From assembly GCA_034769895.1 (NCBI GenBank), contig CM068375.1, positions 259,306,768 to 259,370,767 of the forward strand: 64,000 bases of DNA, read 5' to 3'. The notes beneath the pieces were generated by a model. That model was not told where the DNA came from. It searched no databases and saw nothing but the letters and a program-made list of their open reading frames with translations. The stretch comes from Magicicada septendecula. Its lineage: Eukaryota > Arthropoda > Insecta > Hemiptera > Cicadidae. The position numbers were made by a program, and so were the translations under genes. Each line of letters opens with the position of its first letter. Positions within the stretch are counted from its first letter, which is position 1. This document shows positions 37,170 to 52,016 of the stretch, piece by piece.

Positions 37170-40100
37170 ATAGTAAGAATAAGCAAGTCGAGAGTGACTT
37201 TTGCAGCTCATAATTTGTACAGAGAAACGAGTGAGAGAAATTTCACACGGTAATCTCCAAGCATACTCCCAGTACATTGCTGTCCCAAATAACATATATT
37301 TCCCCCAGCCGGTGTCTGTTTTAAGCGGCGGAGTATGTGACGATGTCATTAATTAAAAATAAAATAATTAATAAATAGGTAATGTAAAAGCTGAGAAATT
37401 TAAAATTTTAATAAATCGCACATTTAAACTAATTTTTATTGCTATCATAAATCATAATAATATTTAATAAAGAGTTTTAATAATAAAATAAAAGGAATGC
37501 AAGTGTACAGATAGGGAAACCCTTGTTAATTAACCCTGCATAGACATGCGCTAACCGGAATTAACTTGAATACCGACCCCTAAACAAACTAATAATCCTT
37601 GAAAATTAATATTAAATAAATAAATAAACAAGACCACAGTAGTGTACTATAATGAAGTCTGTAATTAAGAAGATTTTTGGATAATTAAAAAAGTCAAACT
37701 TTAACCCCTTAAATAGAGGATAAATGTGGAACTATTTTGTTGCGACGCGTAAACTCCGCGCGATTAACTGACCCTTCCAAAATAGTAGAGAGTCGAGATG
37801 AACCGCTCGCGTAGAAAACACGCGCTTGAACCGTGTCTCAGAAAAAGACAGAATATTTGTATTTAGAAGACAGTTACAAGAATGTGTAGCAAAAGTATTG
37901 CCAAATTAATGTGGTAGTAGTCTAATTGTAAAAAACCGAAATGTATAAATAACTGTGTAAGGGATGACATCTCATTTGTTTAATTTTGTAAGACGTCTAT
38001 GTTGTTTTAAATAATATGGTACGAGCTACCAAAAGTGAGAACTTTTATAAACAATAATGTGACGTGCGATTCTGCAACAAACAAGAACATTTACGGCACT
38101 TATACTACTGACGATGTTTAACTACAAGACTTCTGAGAACCTCCACGCTACTTCATTATGAACTAACCACTTCAGGCACTTCAACAGGAAAGTTAACTCC
38201 ACTTAAGATCAACCGCTGACGAACACCATAAGGATCAAGGACCCTGACTACGAGTAAACTGATGGATATGGCAGGTGACACGGAGACTTGTTCTCCGTGA
38301 TTAATTAAAATTGTAACCAATGAATTATTAAAGACAGTTGAAATGAAAAAATAGAAAGACTTTAATGATAACCACTTTATAAGATGTAGTATGTTTTAGA
38401 ATTCAAAATATTTGTAGTACAGAATAATGCTGATGTATATGTATAGCTTCACTGATACAAATTTTTAGATTGAGTCCATTCTTCAAATGGCCCCCCCAAA
38501 TAGTATTATAGAATATAAATAAGCGAGCTTAACTCATAAACAAGTTGAAGGTCCCGGATTCATGGATAATGCTAGCACTGATAAATCCATATGTTTTGGC
38601 CCCAGTTCTTTACAAAATCTGTTATAAATTGTAATCTTTTATTCAGAAACCCTTATATGGGAATATTTATGTAGAGCTGTTGTAGTAATGATTTAATAAA
38701 GAGATGTCGTTATTTTACACTAAAACAGTGAGTGAATAAATCATCAGACCCCCATGTAAAAGTTCCTTTAGTTATAACTACTGCTGGTTTATCTAGTAAT
38801 TAAAAGTTGATTACGAGTATGGCAGCCCATGCAATTGATCAGAGGTAAGTATGCACAGGTTCCCGATGTTATAACGTAGGTGACACGTTATATTAGTTAC
38901 GCATCACTCACCCTGACAGATCAAGAAAAGAAATACTCCGCATACGAATTAGAATGTTTAGCTATCGTTCTCGCTTTTGAGAAGTTCAAACCCTTTTTAG
39001 AACATAAGGAGTTTCTGTTAGAAACGGATAATCAAGCATTATCTTGGCTACTAAATCACCCAAAACAGTTAGGTCGTATCGGAAGATGGGTATTAATGTT
39101 AAATTGTTTCAAATTTAAAGTACAACATATTAGAGGCACCCAAAACGTAGTTGCCGATACACTGTCACGTATGTTCCAGCCGACTAGTAAAACATACGAA
39201 AACAAGGAGAGTAGAGAAACGCCGATTATCAATACTTTAATTACCGATTTTCCTCTTGCATTTACGGACTTAGCCCAGTATCAACAACAAGACCCCCGTT
39301 TAAGACCAATTATTGAACAACTCGATAAAGGAAATAAGTCAGAAAAATACATATTGGGTAAGAGAGTATTATGTTATAGAATAGCGAACGGAAAATATTT
39401 ACGAATAATCCCCCCTGATATTATTAAACCTATGCTGATGGAATACTACCACTCTTCCACCATTGGAGCACATATGGGAATAAATAAAAAAATACATCGA
39501 ATTCGTAAAGAATATCACTGGGAAAATATGAACAGTGAGATAGCTAATTTCGTGAAAAGTGTAAGTTGTGTGCACTCAACAAACCAGCGAGAAACAGCCA
39601 AATAAGTCAATTAATCTCAGAAATTCCTGCTACCCCGTTCTCCAAAATTTATTTAGACTTTTCAGGGCCCTACCCACGTTCTAAATCAGGAAATACAATG
39701 CTACTAATTTGCGTAGATTCTTTCAGCAAATTTGTCTGGATGTATCCCATGCGGCGAACGTTAGCTTCGACCACAGTAAGTATATTACAGAATAGATTAT
39801 TTAAAGAGTTCGGTACTCCCGTACATCTAGTGTCGGATAACGGACCCCAATTTAAGTCAAAGGAATTCAGGAACATGTGTTTCAAATTAGGAATAGACTA
39901 CATTACCACTACAGAGTATCGTCCGCAAAAGTATATAGCTGAAAGGTATTTGCAAAACATACAATCTGCTTTAATAGCCTACCATGCAAACGACCACACG
40001 TCTTGGGACCAGAACCTATCCTGGATACAATTCGCATTTAATTCAGCCTATCATGAAGGACATTAGTCTACCCCATTCGAATTATTGTTTAAATAAAAAC

Positions 40101-40761
40101 CTAACCACCCATTATCCACTAAGTGGAAAATACATGAGTTGCTACCCCTTGAAATTAGGTATAATTAGGGATAAAAATACAAAGAAAATCTGGAATGAAG
40201 CTCGCGCTAATTTACGAGCAAACTTAGCGAAATCACGGAAATATCACGAGCGAAATAATAATAACAATGAAGTAAAGTACCAAATTGGTGACTTAGTAAT
40301 GTATAAAACACACCCTACGAGTAGTGCAATCGATAAGACAACCTCCAAGCTATCATACCGATGGTGCGGTCCTTATCAAATTCTCAAACACTTAACTCCA
40401 GTAACTGTAGCCCTGTACGAACCCTCTACTCAAAAATATGTACGAAGAACACATATTTCGCAGATAAAGCGTTATCACAAAGAAGGAAATAGTAGAGTGC
40501 AAGCAAAATAAATGTAGTAAAAAGGTATATGTTTTGTACTCAACTGCTAAAGAGTACTTGACTAACAATTGGCTACCTAATCGTATAAATAGGTACGAGG
40601 CCTGATCAACCTTGAATCCTATTCATCAAAAGTAGAGCAAAGTGAGAAGTCAGCTGACATCGAATATAAGTAATAATTAAGTAATAAATTACTTAAAGAG
40701 TAATTCTATAACAAGAGTAACTCACAAACTAAAGAAAAATCCGGTAGTAGTCGTAAGTAGT
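37043..40761 (+). repeat. Array unit 9 (type B)
   Basis: 3719 bp. (TA)n 37129-37167 (39 bp), LTR-like block 37336-38485, pol remnant 38880-40511. It shares the variant cagggccctac (near 39664) with unit 11 only. Confidence 0.93.
38880..40511 (+). pseudogene. Ty3/gypsy pol remnant, unit 9 (type B)
   Basis: Type-B deletion and stops, with the WVLMLN change. No private stop codons were noticed. Confidence 0.87.
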
Positions 40762-43700
40762 AGATTTAAGAAGAATTTAGTATGTTTACGATATATTTTA
40801 TAATGTGTGAATTTTATGTAGTATAAGAATTAGTCTGTAAGGTATTGTATATATATATATATATATATATATTGATAGTAAGAATAAGCAAGTCGAGAGT
40901 GACTTTTGCAGCTCATAATTTGTACAGAGAAACGAGTGAGAGAAATTTCACACGGTAATCCCCAAGCATACTCCCAGTACATTGCTGTCCCAAATAACAT
41001 ATATTTCCCCCAGCCGGTGTCTGTTTTAAGCGGCGGAGTATGTGACGATGTCATTAATTAAAAATAAAATAATTAATAAATAGGTAATGTAAAAGCTGAG
41101 AAATTTAAAATTTTAATAAATCGCACATTTAAACTAATTTTTATTGCTATCATAAATCATAATAATATTTAATAAAGAGTTTTAATAATAAAATAAAAGG
41201 AATGCAAGTGTACAGATAGGGAAACCCTTGTTAATTAACCCTGCATAGACATGCGCTAACCGGAATTAACTTGAATACCGACCCCTAAACAAACTAATAA
41301 TCCTTGAAAATTAATATTAAATAAATAAATAAACAAGACCACAGTAGTGTACTATAATGAAGTCTGTAATTAAGAAGATTTTTGGATAATTAAAAAAGTC
41401 AAACTTTAACCCCTTAAATAGAGGATAAATGTGGAACTATTTTGTTGCGACGCGTAAACTCCGCGCGATTAACTGACCCTTCCAAAATAGTAGAGAGTCG
41501 AGATGAACCGCTCGCGTAGAAAACACGCGCTTGAACCGTGTCTCAGAAAAAGACAGAATATTTGTATTTAGAAGACAGTTACAAGAATGTGTAGCAAAAG
41601 TATTGCCAAATTAATGTGGTAGTAGTCTAATTGTAAAAAACCGAAATGTATAAATAACTGTGTAAGGGATGACATCTCATTTGTTTAATTTTGTAAGACG
41701 TCTATGTTGTTTTAAATAATATGGTACGAGCTACCAAAAGTGAGAACTTTTATAAACAATAATGTGACGTGCGATTCTGCAACAAACAAGAACATTTACG
41801 GCACTTATACTACTGACGATGTTTAACTACAAGACTTCTGAGAACCTCCACGCTACTTCATTATGAACTAACCACTTCAGGCACTTCAACAGGAAAGTTA
41901 ACTCCACTTAAGATCAACCGCTGACGAACACCATAAGGATCAAGGACCCTGACTACGAGTAAACTGATGGATATGGCAGGTGACACGGAGACTTGTTCTC
42001 CGTGATTAATTAAAATTGTAACCAATGAATTATTAAAGACAGTTGAAATGAAAAAATAGAAAGACTTTAATGATAACCACTTTATAAGATGTAGTATGTT
42101 TTAGAATTCAAAATATTTGTAGTACAGAATAATGCTGATGTATATGTATAGCTTCACTGATACAAATTTTTAGATTGAGTCCATTCTTCAAATGGCCCCC
42201 CCAAATAGTATTATAGAATATAAATAAGCGAGCTTAACTCATAAACAAGTTGAAGGTCCCGGATTCATGGATAATGCTAGCACTGATAAATCCATATGTT
42301 TTGGCCCCAGTTCTTTACAAAATCTGTTATAAATTGTAATCTTTTATTCAGAAACCCTTATATGGGAATATTTATGTAGAGCTGTTGTAGTAATGATTTA
42401 ATAAAGAGATGTCGTTATTTTACACTAAAACAGTGAGTGAATAAATCATCAGACCCCCATGTAAAAGTTCCTTTAGTTATAACTACTGCTGGTTTATCTA
42501 GTAATTAAAAGTTGATTACGAGTATGGCAGCCCATGCAATTGATCAGAGGTAAGTATGCACAGGTTCCCGATGTTATAACGTAGGTGACACGTTATATTA
42601 GTTACGCATCACTCACCCTGACAGATCAAGAAAAGAAATACTCCGCATACGAATTAGAATGTTTAGCTATCGTTCTCGCTTTTGAGAAGTTCAAACCCTT
42701 TTTAGAACATAAGGAGTTTCTGTTAGAAACGGATAATCAAGCATTATCTTGGCTACTAAATCACCCAAAACAGTTAGGTCGTATCGGAAGATGGGTATTA
42801 ATGTTAAATTGTTTCAAATTTAAAGTACAACATATTAGAGGCACCCAAAACGTAGTTGCCGATACACTGTCACGTATGTTCCAGCCGACTAGTAAAACAT
42901 ACGAAAACAAGGAGAGTAGAGAAACGCCGATTATCAATACTTTAATTACCGATTTTCCTCTTGCATTTACGGACTTAGCCCAGTATCAACAACAAGACCC
43001 CCGTTTAAGACCAATTATTGAACAACTCGATAAAGGAAATAAGTCAGAAAAATACATATTGGGTAAGAGAGTATTATGTTATAGAATAGCGAAGGAAAAT
43101 ATTTACGAATAATCCCCCCTGATATTATTAAACCTATGCTGATGGAATACTACCACTCTTCCACCATTGGAGCACATATGGGAATAAATAAAACAATACA
43201 TCGAATTCGTAAAGAATATCACTGGGAAAATATGAACAGTGAGATAGCTAATTTCGTGAAAAGTGTAAGTTGTGTGCGCTCAACAAACCAGCGAGAAACA
43301 GCCAAATAAGTCAATTAATCTCAGAAATTCCTGCTACCCCGTTCTCCAAAATTTATTTAGACTTTTCTGGACCCTACCCACGTTCTAAATCAGGAAATAC
43401 AATGCTACTAATTTGCGTAGATTCTTTCAGCAAATTTGTCTGGATGTATCCCATGCGGCGAACGTTAGCTTCGACCACAGTAAGTATATTACAGAATAGA
43501 TTATTTAAAGAGTTCGGTACCCCAGTACATCTAGTGTCGGATAACGAACCCCAATTTAAGTCAAAGGAATTCAGGAACATGTGTTTCAAATTGGGAATAG
43601 ACTACATTACCACTACAGAGTATCGTCCGCAAAAGTATATAGCTGAAAGGTATTTGCAAAACATACAATCTGCTTTAATAGCCTACCATGCAAACGACCA

Positions 43701-44465
43701 CACGTCTTGGGACCAGAACCTATCCTGGATACAATTCGCATTTAATTCAGCCTATCATGAAGGACATTAGTCTACCCCATTCGAATTATTGTTTAAATAA
43801 AAACCTAACCACCCATTATCCACTAAGTGGAAAATACATGAGTTGCTACCCCTTGAAATTAGGTATAATTAGGGATAAAAATACAAAGAAAATCTGGAAT
43901 GAAGCTCGCGCTAATTTACGAGCAAACTTAGCGAAATCACGGAAATATCACGAGCGAAATAATAATAACAATGAAGTAAAGTACCAAATTGGTGACTTAG
44001 TAATGTATAAAACACACCCTACGAGTAGTGCAATCGATAAGACAACCTCCAAGCTATCATACCGATGGTGCGGTCCTTATCAAATTCACAAACACTTAAC
44101 TCCAGTAACTGTAGCCCTGTACGAAACCTCTACTCAAAAATATGTACGAAGAACACATATTTCGCAGATAAAGCGTTATCACAAAGAAGGAAATAGTAGA
44201 GTGCAAGCAAAATAAATGTAGTAAAAAGGTATATGTTTTGTACTCAACTGCTAAAGAGTACCTGACTAACAATTGGCTACCTAATCGTATAAATAGGTAC
44301 GAGGCCTGATCAACCTTGAATCCTATTCATCAAAAGTAGAGCAAAGTGAGAAGTCAGCTGACATCGAATATAAGTAATAATTAAGTAATAAATTACTTAA
44401 AGAGTAATTCTATAACAAGAGTAACTCACAAACTAAAGAAAAATCCGTTAGTAGTCGTAAGTAGT
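40762..44465 (+). repeat. Array unit 10 (type B)
   Basis: 3704 bp. (TA)n 40848-40872 (25 bp), LTR-like block 41041-42190, pol remnant 42585-44215. It shares several private pol changes with unit 12. Its last 30 bases or so, and the first bases of unit 11, carry type-A variants (ccgttagtag, ataacgtgtg) inside otherwise type-B sequence. Confidence 0.93.
42585..44215 (+). pseudogene. Ty3/gypsy pol remnant, unit 10 (type B, extra deletion)
   Basis: In addition to the type-B lesions, a C is missing near 43093 (gaaggaaa against gaacggaaa). The first frame therefore ends after 175 codons, before the zinc finger. The second Asp motif reads SDNEPQF. Both changes are shared with unit 12 only. Private: YETSTQ in the C-terminal domain. 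Confidence 0.87.
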
Positions 44466-44547
44466 AGATTTAAGAAGAATTTAGTATGTTTACGATATAT
44501 TTTATAACGTGTGAATTTTATGTAGTATAAGAATTAGTCTGTAAGGT

Positions 44548-44584
<37 letters not shown>

Positions 44585-47500
44585 ATAGTAAGAATAAGCA
44601 AGTCGAGAGTGACTTTTGCAGCTCATAATTTGTACAGAGAAACGAGTGAGAGAAATTTCACACGGTAATCCCCAAGCATACTCCCAGTACATTGCTGTCC
44701 CAAATAACATATATTTCCCCCAGCCGGTGTCTGTTTTAAGCGGCGGAGTATGTGACGATGTCATTAATTAAAAATAAAATAATTAATAAATAGGTAATGT
44801 AAAAGCTGAGAAATTTAAAATTTTAATAAATCGCACATTTAAACTAATTTTTATTGCTATCATAAATCATAATAATATTTAATAAAGAGTTTTAATAATA
44901 AAATAAAAGGAATGCAAGTGTACAGATAGGGAAACCCTTGTTAATTAACCCTGCATAGACATGCGCTAACCGGAATTAACTTGAATACCGACCCCTAAAC
45001 AAACTAATAATCCTTGAAAATTAATATTAAATAAATAAATAAACAAGACCACAGTAGTGTACTATAATGAAGTCTGTAATTAAGAAGATTTTTGGATAAT
45101 TAAAAAAGTCAAACTTTAACCCCTTAAATAGAGGATAAATGTGGAACTATTTTGTTGCGACGCGTAAACTCCGCGCGATTAACTGACCCTTCCAAAATAG
45201 TAGAGAGTCGAGATGAACCGCTCGCGTAGAAAACACGCGCTTGAACCGTGTCTCAGAAAAAGACAGAATATTTGTATTTAGAAGACAGTTACAAGAATGT
45301 GTAGCAAAAGTATTGCCAAATTAATGTGGTAGTAGTCTAATTGTAAAAAACCGAAATGTATAAATAACTGTGTAAGGGATGACATCTCATTTGTTTAATT
45401 TTGTAAGACGTCTATGTTGTTTTAAATAATATGGTACGAGCTACCAAAAGTGAGAACTTTTATAAACAATAATGTGACGTGCGATTCTGCAACAAACAAG
45501 AACATTTACGGCACTTATACTACTGACGATGTTTAACTACAAGACTTCTGAGAACCTCCACGCTACTTCATTATGAACTAACCACTTCAGGCACTTCAAC
45601 AGGAAAGTTAACTCCACTTAAGATCAACCGCTGACGAACACCATAAGGATCAAGGACCCTGACTACGAGTAAACTGATGGATATGGCAGGTGACACGGAG
45701 ACTTGTTCTCCGTGATTAATTAAAATTGTAACCAATGAATTATTAAAGACAGTTGAAATGAAAAAATAGAAAGACTTTAATGATAACCACTTTATAAGAT
45801 GTAGTATGTTTTAGAATTCAAAATATTTGTAGTACAGAATAATGCTGATGTATATGTATAGCTTCACTGATACAAATTTTTAGATTGAGTCCATTCTTCA
45901 AATGGCCCCCCCAAATAGTATTATAGAATATAAATAAGCGAGCTTAACTCATAAACAAGTTGAAGGTCCCGGATTCATGGATAATGCTAGCACTGATAAA
46001 TCCATATGTTTTGGCCCCAGTTCTTTACAAAATCTGTTATAAATTGTAATCTTTTATTCAGAAACCCTTATATGGGAATATTTATGTAGAGCTGTTGTAG
46101 TAATGATTTAATAAAGAGATGTCGTTATTTTACACTAAAACAGTGAGTGAATAAATCATCAGACCCCCATGTAAAAGTTCCTTTAGTTATAACTACTGCT
46201 GGTTTATCTAGTAATTAAAAGTTGATTACGAGTATGGCAGCCCATGCAATTGATCAGAGGTAAGTATGCACAGGTTCCCGATGTTATAACGTAGGTGACA
46301 CGTTATATTAGTTACGCATCACTCACCCTGACAGATCAAGAAAAGAAATACTCCGCATACGAATTAGAATGTTTAGCTATCGTTCTCGCTTTTGAGAAGT
46401 TCAAACCCTTTTTAGAACATAAGGAGTTTCTGTTAGAAACGGATAATCAAGCATTATCTTGGCTACTAAATCACCCAAAACAGTTAGGTCGTATCGGAAG
46501 ATGGGTATTAAGGTTAAATTGTTTCAAATTTAAAGTACAACATATTAGAGGCACCCAAAACGTAGTTGCCGATACACTGTCACGTATGTTCCAGCCGACT
46601 AGTAAAACATACGAAAACAAGGAGAGTAGAGAAACGCCGATTATCAATACTTTAATTACCGATTTTCCTCTTGCATTTACGGACTTAGCCCAGTATCAAC
46701 AACAAGACCCCCGTTTAAGACCAATTATTGAACAACTCGATAAAGGAAATAAGTCAGAAAAATACATATTGGGTAAGAGAGTATTATGTTATAGAATAGC
46801 GAACGGAAAATATTTACGAATAATCCCCCCTGATATTATTAAACCTATGCTGATGGAATACTACCACTCTTCCACCATTGGAGCACATATGGGAATAAAT
46901 AAAAAAATACATCGAATTCGTAAAGAATATCACTGGGAAAATATGAACAGTGAGATAGCTAATTTCGTGAAAAGTGTAAGTTGTGTGCACTCAACAAACC
47001 AGCGAGAAACAGCCAAATAAGTCAATTAAACTCAGAAATTCCTGCTACCCCGTTCTCCAAAATTTATTTAGACTTTTCAGGGCCCTACCCACGTTCTAAA
47101 TCAGGAAATACAATGCTACTAATTTGCGTAGATTCTTTCAGCAAATTTGTCTGGATGTATCCCATGCGGCGAACGTTAGCTTCGACCACAGTAAGTATAT
47201 TACAGAATAGATTATTTAAAGAGTTCGGTACTCCCGTACATCTACTGTCGGATAACGGACCCCAATTTAAGTCAAAGGAATTCAGGAACATGTGTTTCAA
47301 ATTAGGAATAGACTACATTACCACTACAGAGTATCGTCCGCAAAAGTATATAGCTGAAAGGTATTTGCAAAACATACAATCTGCTTTAATAGCCTACCAT
47401 GCAAACGACCACACGTCTTGGGACCAGAACCTATCCTGGATACAATTCGCATTTAATTCAGCCTATCATGAAGGACATTAGTCTACCCCATTCGAATTAT

Positions 47501-48176
47501 TGTTTAAATAAAAACCTAACCACCCATTATCCACTAAGTGGAAAATACATGAGTTGCTACCCCTTGAAATTAGGTATAATTAGGGATAAAAATACAAAGA
47601 AAATCTGGAATGAAGCTCGCGCTAATTTACGAGCAAACTTAGCGAAATCACGGAAATATCACGAGCGAAATAATAATAACAATGAAGTAAAGTACCAAAT
47701 TGGTGACTTAGTAATGTATAAAACACACCCTACGAGTAGTGCAATCGATAAGACAACCTCCAAGCTATCATACCGATGGTGCGGTCCTTATCAAATTCTC
47801 AAACACTTAACTCCAGTAACTGTAGCCCTGTACGAACCCTCTACTCAAAAATATGTACGAAGAACACATATTTCGCAGATAAAGCGTTATCACAAAGAAG
47901 GAAATAGTAGAGTGCAAGCAAAATAAATGTAGTAAAAAGGTATATGTTTTGTACTCAACTGCTAAAGAGTACTTGACTAACAATTGGCTACCTAATCGTA
48001 TAAATAGGTACGAGGCCTGATCAACCTTGAATCCTATTCATCAAAAGTAGAGCAAAGTGAGAAGTCAGCTGACATCGAATATAAGTAATAATTAAGTAAT
48101 AAATTACTTAAAGAGTAATTCTATAACAAGAGTAACTCACAAACTAAAGAAAAATCCGGTAGTAGTCGTAAGTAGT
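44466..48176 (+). repeat. Array unit 11 (type B)
   Basis: 3711 bp. (TA)n 44552-44582 (31 bp), LTR-like block 44751-45900, pol remnant 46295-47926. Confidence 0.93.
46295..47926 (+). pseudogene. Ty3/gypsy pol remnant, unit 11 (type B)
   Basis: Type-B deletion and stops. Private changes are QLNSEI near 47030 and HLLSDN, next to the second catalytic Asp, near 47245. Confidence 0.87.
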
Positions 48177-48258
48177 AGATTTAAGAAGAATTTAGTATGT
48201 TTACGATATATTTTATAATGTGTGAATTTTATGTAGTATAAGAATTAGTCTGTAAGGT

Positions 48259-48307
<49 letters not shown>

Positions 48308-51300
48308 ATAGTAAGAATAAGCAAGTCGAGAGTGACTTTTGCAGCTCATAATTTGTACAGAGAAACGAGTGAGAGAAATTTCACACGGTAATCCCCAAGC
48401 ATACTCCCAGTACATTGCTGTCCCAAATAACATATATTTCCCCCAGCCGGTGTCTGTTTTAAGCGGCGGAGTATGTGACGATGTCATTAATTAAAAATAA
48501 AATAATTAATAAATAGGTAATGTAAAAGCTGAGAAATTTAAAATTTTAATAAATCGCACATTTAAACTAATTTTTATTGCTATCATAAATCATAATAATA
48601 TTTAATAAAGAGTTTTAATAATAAAATAAAAGGAATGCAAGTGTACAGATAGGGAAACCCTTGTTAATTAACCCTGCATAGACATGCGCTAACCGGAATT
48701 AACTTGAATACCGACCCCTAAACAAACTAATAATCCTTGAAAATTAATATTAAATAAATAAATAAACAAGACCACAGTAGTGTACTATAATGAAGTCTGT
48801 AATTAAGAAGATTTTTGGATAATTAAAAAAGTCAAACTTTAACCCCTTAAATAGAGGATAAATGTGGAACTATTTTGTTGCGACGCGTAAACTCCGCGCG
48901 ATTAACTGACCCTTCCAAAATAGTAGAGAGTCGAGATGAACCGCTCGCGTAGAAAACACGCGCTTGAACCGTGTCTCAGAAAAAGACAGAATATTTGTAT
49001 TTAGAAGACAGTTACAAGAATGTGTAGCAAAAGTATTGCCAAATTAATGTGGTAGTAGTCTAATTGTAAAAAACCGAAATGTATAAATAACTGTGTAAGG
49101 GATGACATCTCATTTGTTTAATTTTGTAAGACGTCTATGTTGTTTTAAATAATATGGTACGAGCTACCAAAAGTGAGAACTTTTATAAACAATAATGTGA
49201 CGTGCGATTCTGCAACAAACAAGAACATTTACGGCACTTATACTACTGACGATGTTTAACTACAAGACTTCTGAGAACCTCCACGCTACTTCATTATGAA
49301 CTAACCACTTCAGGCACTTCAACAGGAAAGTTAACTCCACTTAAGATCAACCGCTGACGAACACCATAAGGATCAAGGACCCTGACTACGAGTAAACTGA
49401 TGGATATGGCAGGTGACACGGAGACTTGTTCTCCGTGATTAATTAAAATTGTAACCAATGAATTATTAAAGACAGTTGAAATGAAAAAATAGAAAGACTT
49501 TAATGATAACCACTTTATAAGATGTAGTATGTTTTAGAATTCAAAATATTTGTAGTACAGAATAATGCTGATGTATATGTATAGCTTCACTGATACAAAT
49601 TTTTAGATTGAGTCCATTCTTCAAATGGCCCCCCCAAATAGTATTATAGAATATAAATAAGCGAGCTTAACTCATAAACAAGTTGAAGGTCCCGGATTCA
49701 TGGATAATGCTAGCACTGATAAATCCATATGTTTTGGCCCCAGTTCTTTACAAAATCTGTTATAAATTGTAATCTTTTATTCAGAAACCCTTATATGGGA
49801 ATATTTATGTAGAGCTGTTGTAGTAATGATTTAATAAAGAGATGTCGTTATTTTACACTAAAACAGTGAGTGAATAAATCATCAGACCCCCATGTAAAAG
49901 TTCCTTTAGTTATAACTACTGCTGGTTTATCTAGTAATTAAAAGTTGATTACGAGTATGGCAGCCCATGCAATTGATCAGAGGTAAGTATGCACAGGTTC
50001 CCGATGTTATAACGTAGGTGACACGTTATATTAGTTACGCATCACTCACCCTGACAGATCAAGAAAAGAAATACTCCGCATACGAATTAGAATGTTTAGC
50101 TATCGTTCTCGCTTTTGAGAAGTTCAAACCCTTTTTAGAACATAAGGAGTTTCTGTTAGAAACGGATAATCAAGCATTATCTTGGCTACTAAATCACCCA
50201 AAACAGTTAGGTCGTATCGGAAGATGGGTATTAATGTTAAATTGTTTCAAATTTAAAGTACAACATATTAGAGGCACCCAAAACGTAGTTGCCGATACAC
50301 TGTCACGTATGTTCCAGCCGACTAGTAAAACATACGAAAACAAGGAGAGTAGAGAAACGCCGATTATCAATACTTTAATTACCGATTTTCCTCTTGCATT
50401 TACGGACTTAGCCCAGTATCAACAACAAGACCCCCGTTTAAGACCAATTATTGAACAACTCGATAAAGGAAATAAGTCAGAAAAATACATATTGGGTAAG
50501 AGAGTATTATGTTATAGAATAGCGAAGGAAAATATTTACGAATAATCCCCCCTGATATTATTAAACCTATGCTGATGGAATACTACCACTCTTCCACCAT
50601 TGGAGCACATATGGGAATAAATAAAACAATACATCGAATTCGTAAAGAATATCACTGGGAAAATATGAACAGTGAGATAGCTAATTTCGTGAAAAGTGTA
50701 AGTTGTGTGCGCTCAACAAACCAGCGAGAAACAGCCAAATAAGTCAATTAATCTCAGAAATTCCTGCTACCCCGTTCTCCAAAATTTATTTAGACTTTTC
50801 TGGACCCTACCCACGTTCTAAATCAGGAAATACAATGCTACTAATTTGCGTAGATTCTTTCAGCAAATTTGTCTGGATGTATCCCATGCGGCGAACGTTA
50901 GCTTCGACCACAGTAAGTATATTACAGAATAGATTATTTAAAGAGTTCGGTACCCCAGTACATCTAGTGTCGGATAACGAACCCCAATTTAAGTCAAAGG
51001 AATTCAGGAACATGTGTTTCAAATTGGGAATAGACTACATTACCACTACAGAGTATCGTCCGCAAAAGTATATAGCTGAAAGGTATTTGCAAAACATACA
51101 ATCTGCTTTAATAGCCTACCATGCAAACGACCACACGTCTTGGGACCAGAACCTATCCTGGATACAATTCGCATTTAATTCAGCCTATCATGAAGGACAT
51201 TAGTCTACCCCATTCGAATTATTGTTTAAATAAAAACCTAACCACCCATTATCCACTAAGTGGAAAATACATGAGTTGCTACACCTTGAAATTAGGTATA

Positions 51301-51898
51301 ATTAGGGATAAAAATACAAAGAAAATCTGGAATGAAGCTCGCGCTAATTTACGAGCAAACTTAGCGAAATCACGGAAATATCACGAGCGAAATAATAATA
51401 ACAATGAAGTAAAGTACCAAATTGGTGACTTAGTAATGTATAAAACACACCCTACGAGTAGTGCAATCGATAAGACAACCTCCAAGCTATCATACCGATG
51501 GTGCGGTCCTTATCAAATTCACAAACACTTAACTCCAGTAACTGTAGCCCTGTACGAACCCTCTACTCAAAAATATGTACGAAGAACACATATTTCGCAG
51601 ATAAAGCGTAATCACAAAGAAGGAAATAGTAGAGTGCAAGCAAAATAAATGTAGTAAAAAGGTATATGTTTTGTACTCAACTGCTAAAGAGTACTTGAGT
51701 AACAATTGACTACCTAATCGTATAAATAGGTACGAGGCCTGATCAACCTTGAATCCTATTCATCAGAAGTAGAGCAAAGTGAGAAGTCAGCTGACATCGA
51801 ATATAAGTAATAATTAAGTAATAAATTACTTAAAGAGTAATTCTATAACAAGAGTAACTCACAAACTAAAGAAAAATCCGGTAGTAGTCGTAAGTAGT
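48177..51898 (+). repeat. Array unit 12 (type B)
   Basis: 3722 bp, the longest uninterrupted unit, owing to the longest (TA)n tract (48263-48305, 43 bp). LTR-like block 48474-49623, pol remnant 50018-51648. Confidence 0.93.
50018..51648 (+). pseudogene. Ty3/gypsy pol remnant, unit 12 (type B, extra deletion)
   Basis: Same extra base loss (near 50526) and same SDNEPQF change as unit 10. Private changes in the C-terminal part are SCYTLK near 51283 and KRNHKE near 51608. Confidence 0.87.
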
Positions 51899-51980
51899 AG
51901 ATTTAAGAAGAATTTAGTATGTTTACGATATATTTTATAATGTGTGAATTTTATGTAGTATAAGAATTAGTCTGTAAGGT

Positions 51981-52013
<33 letters not shown>

Positions 52014-52016
<3 letters not shown>

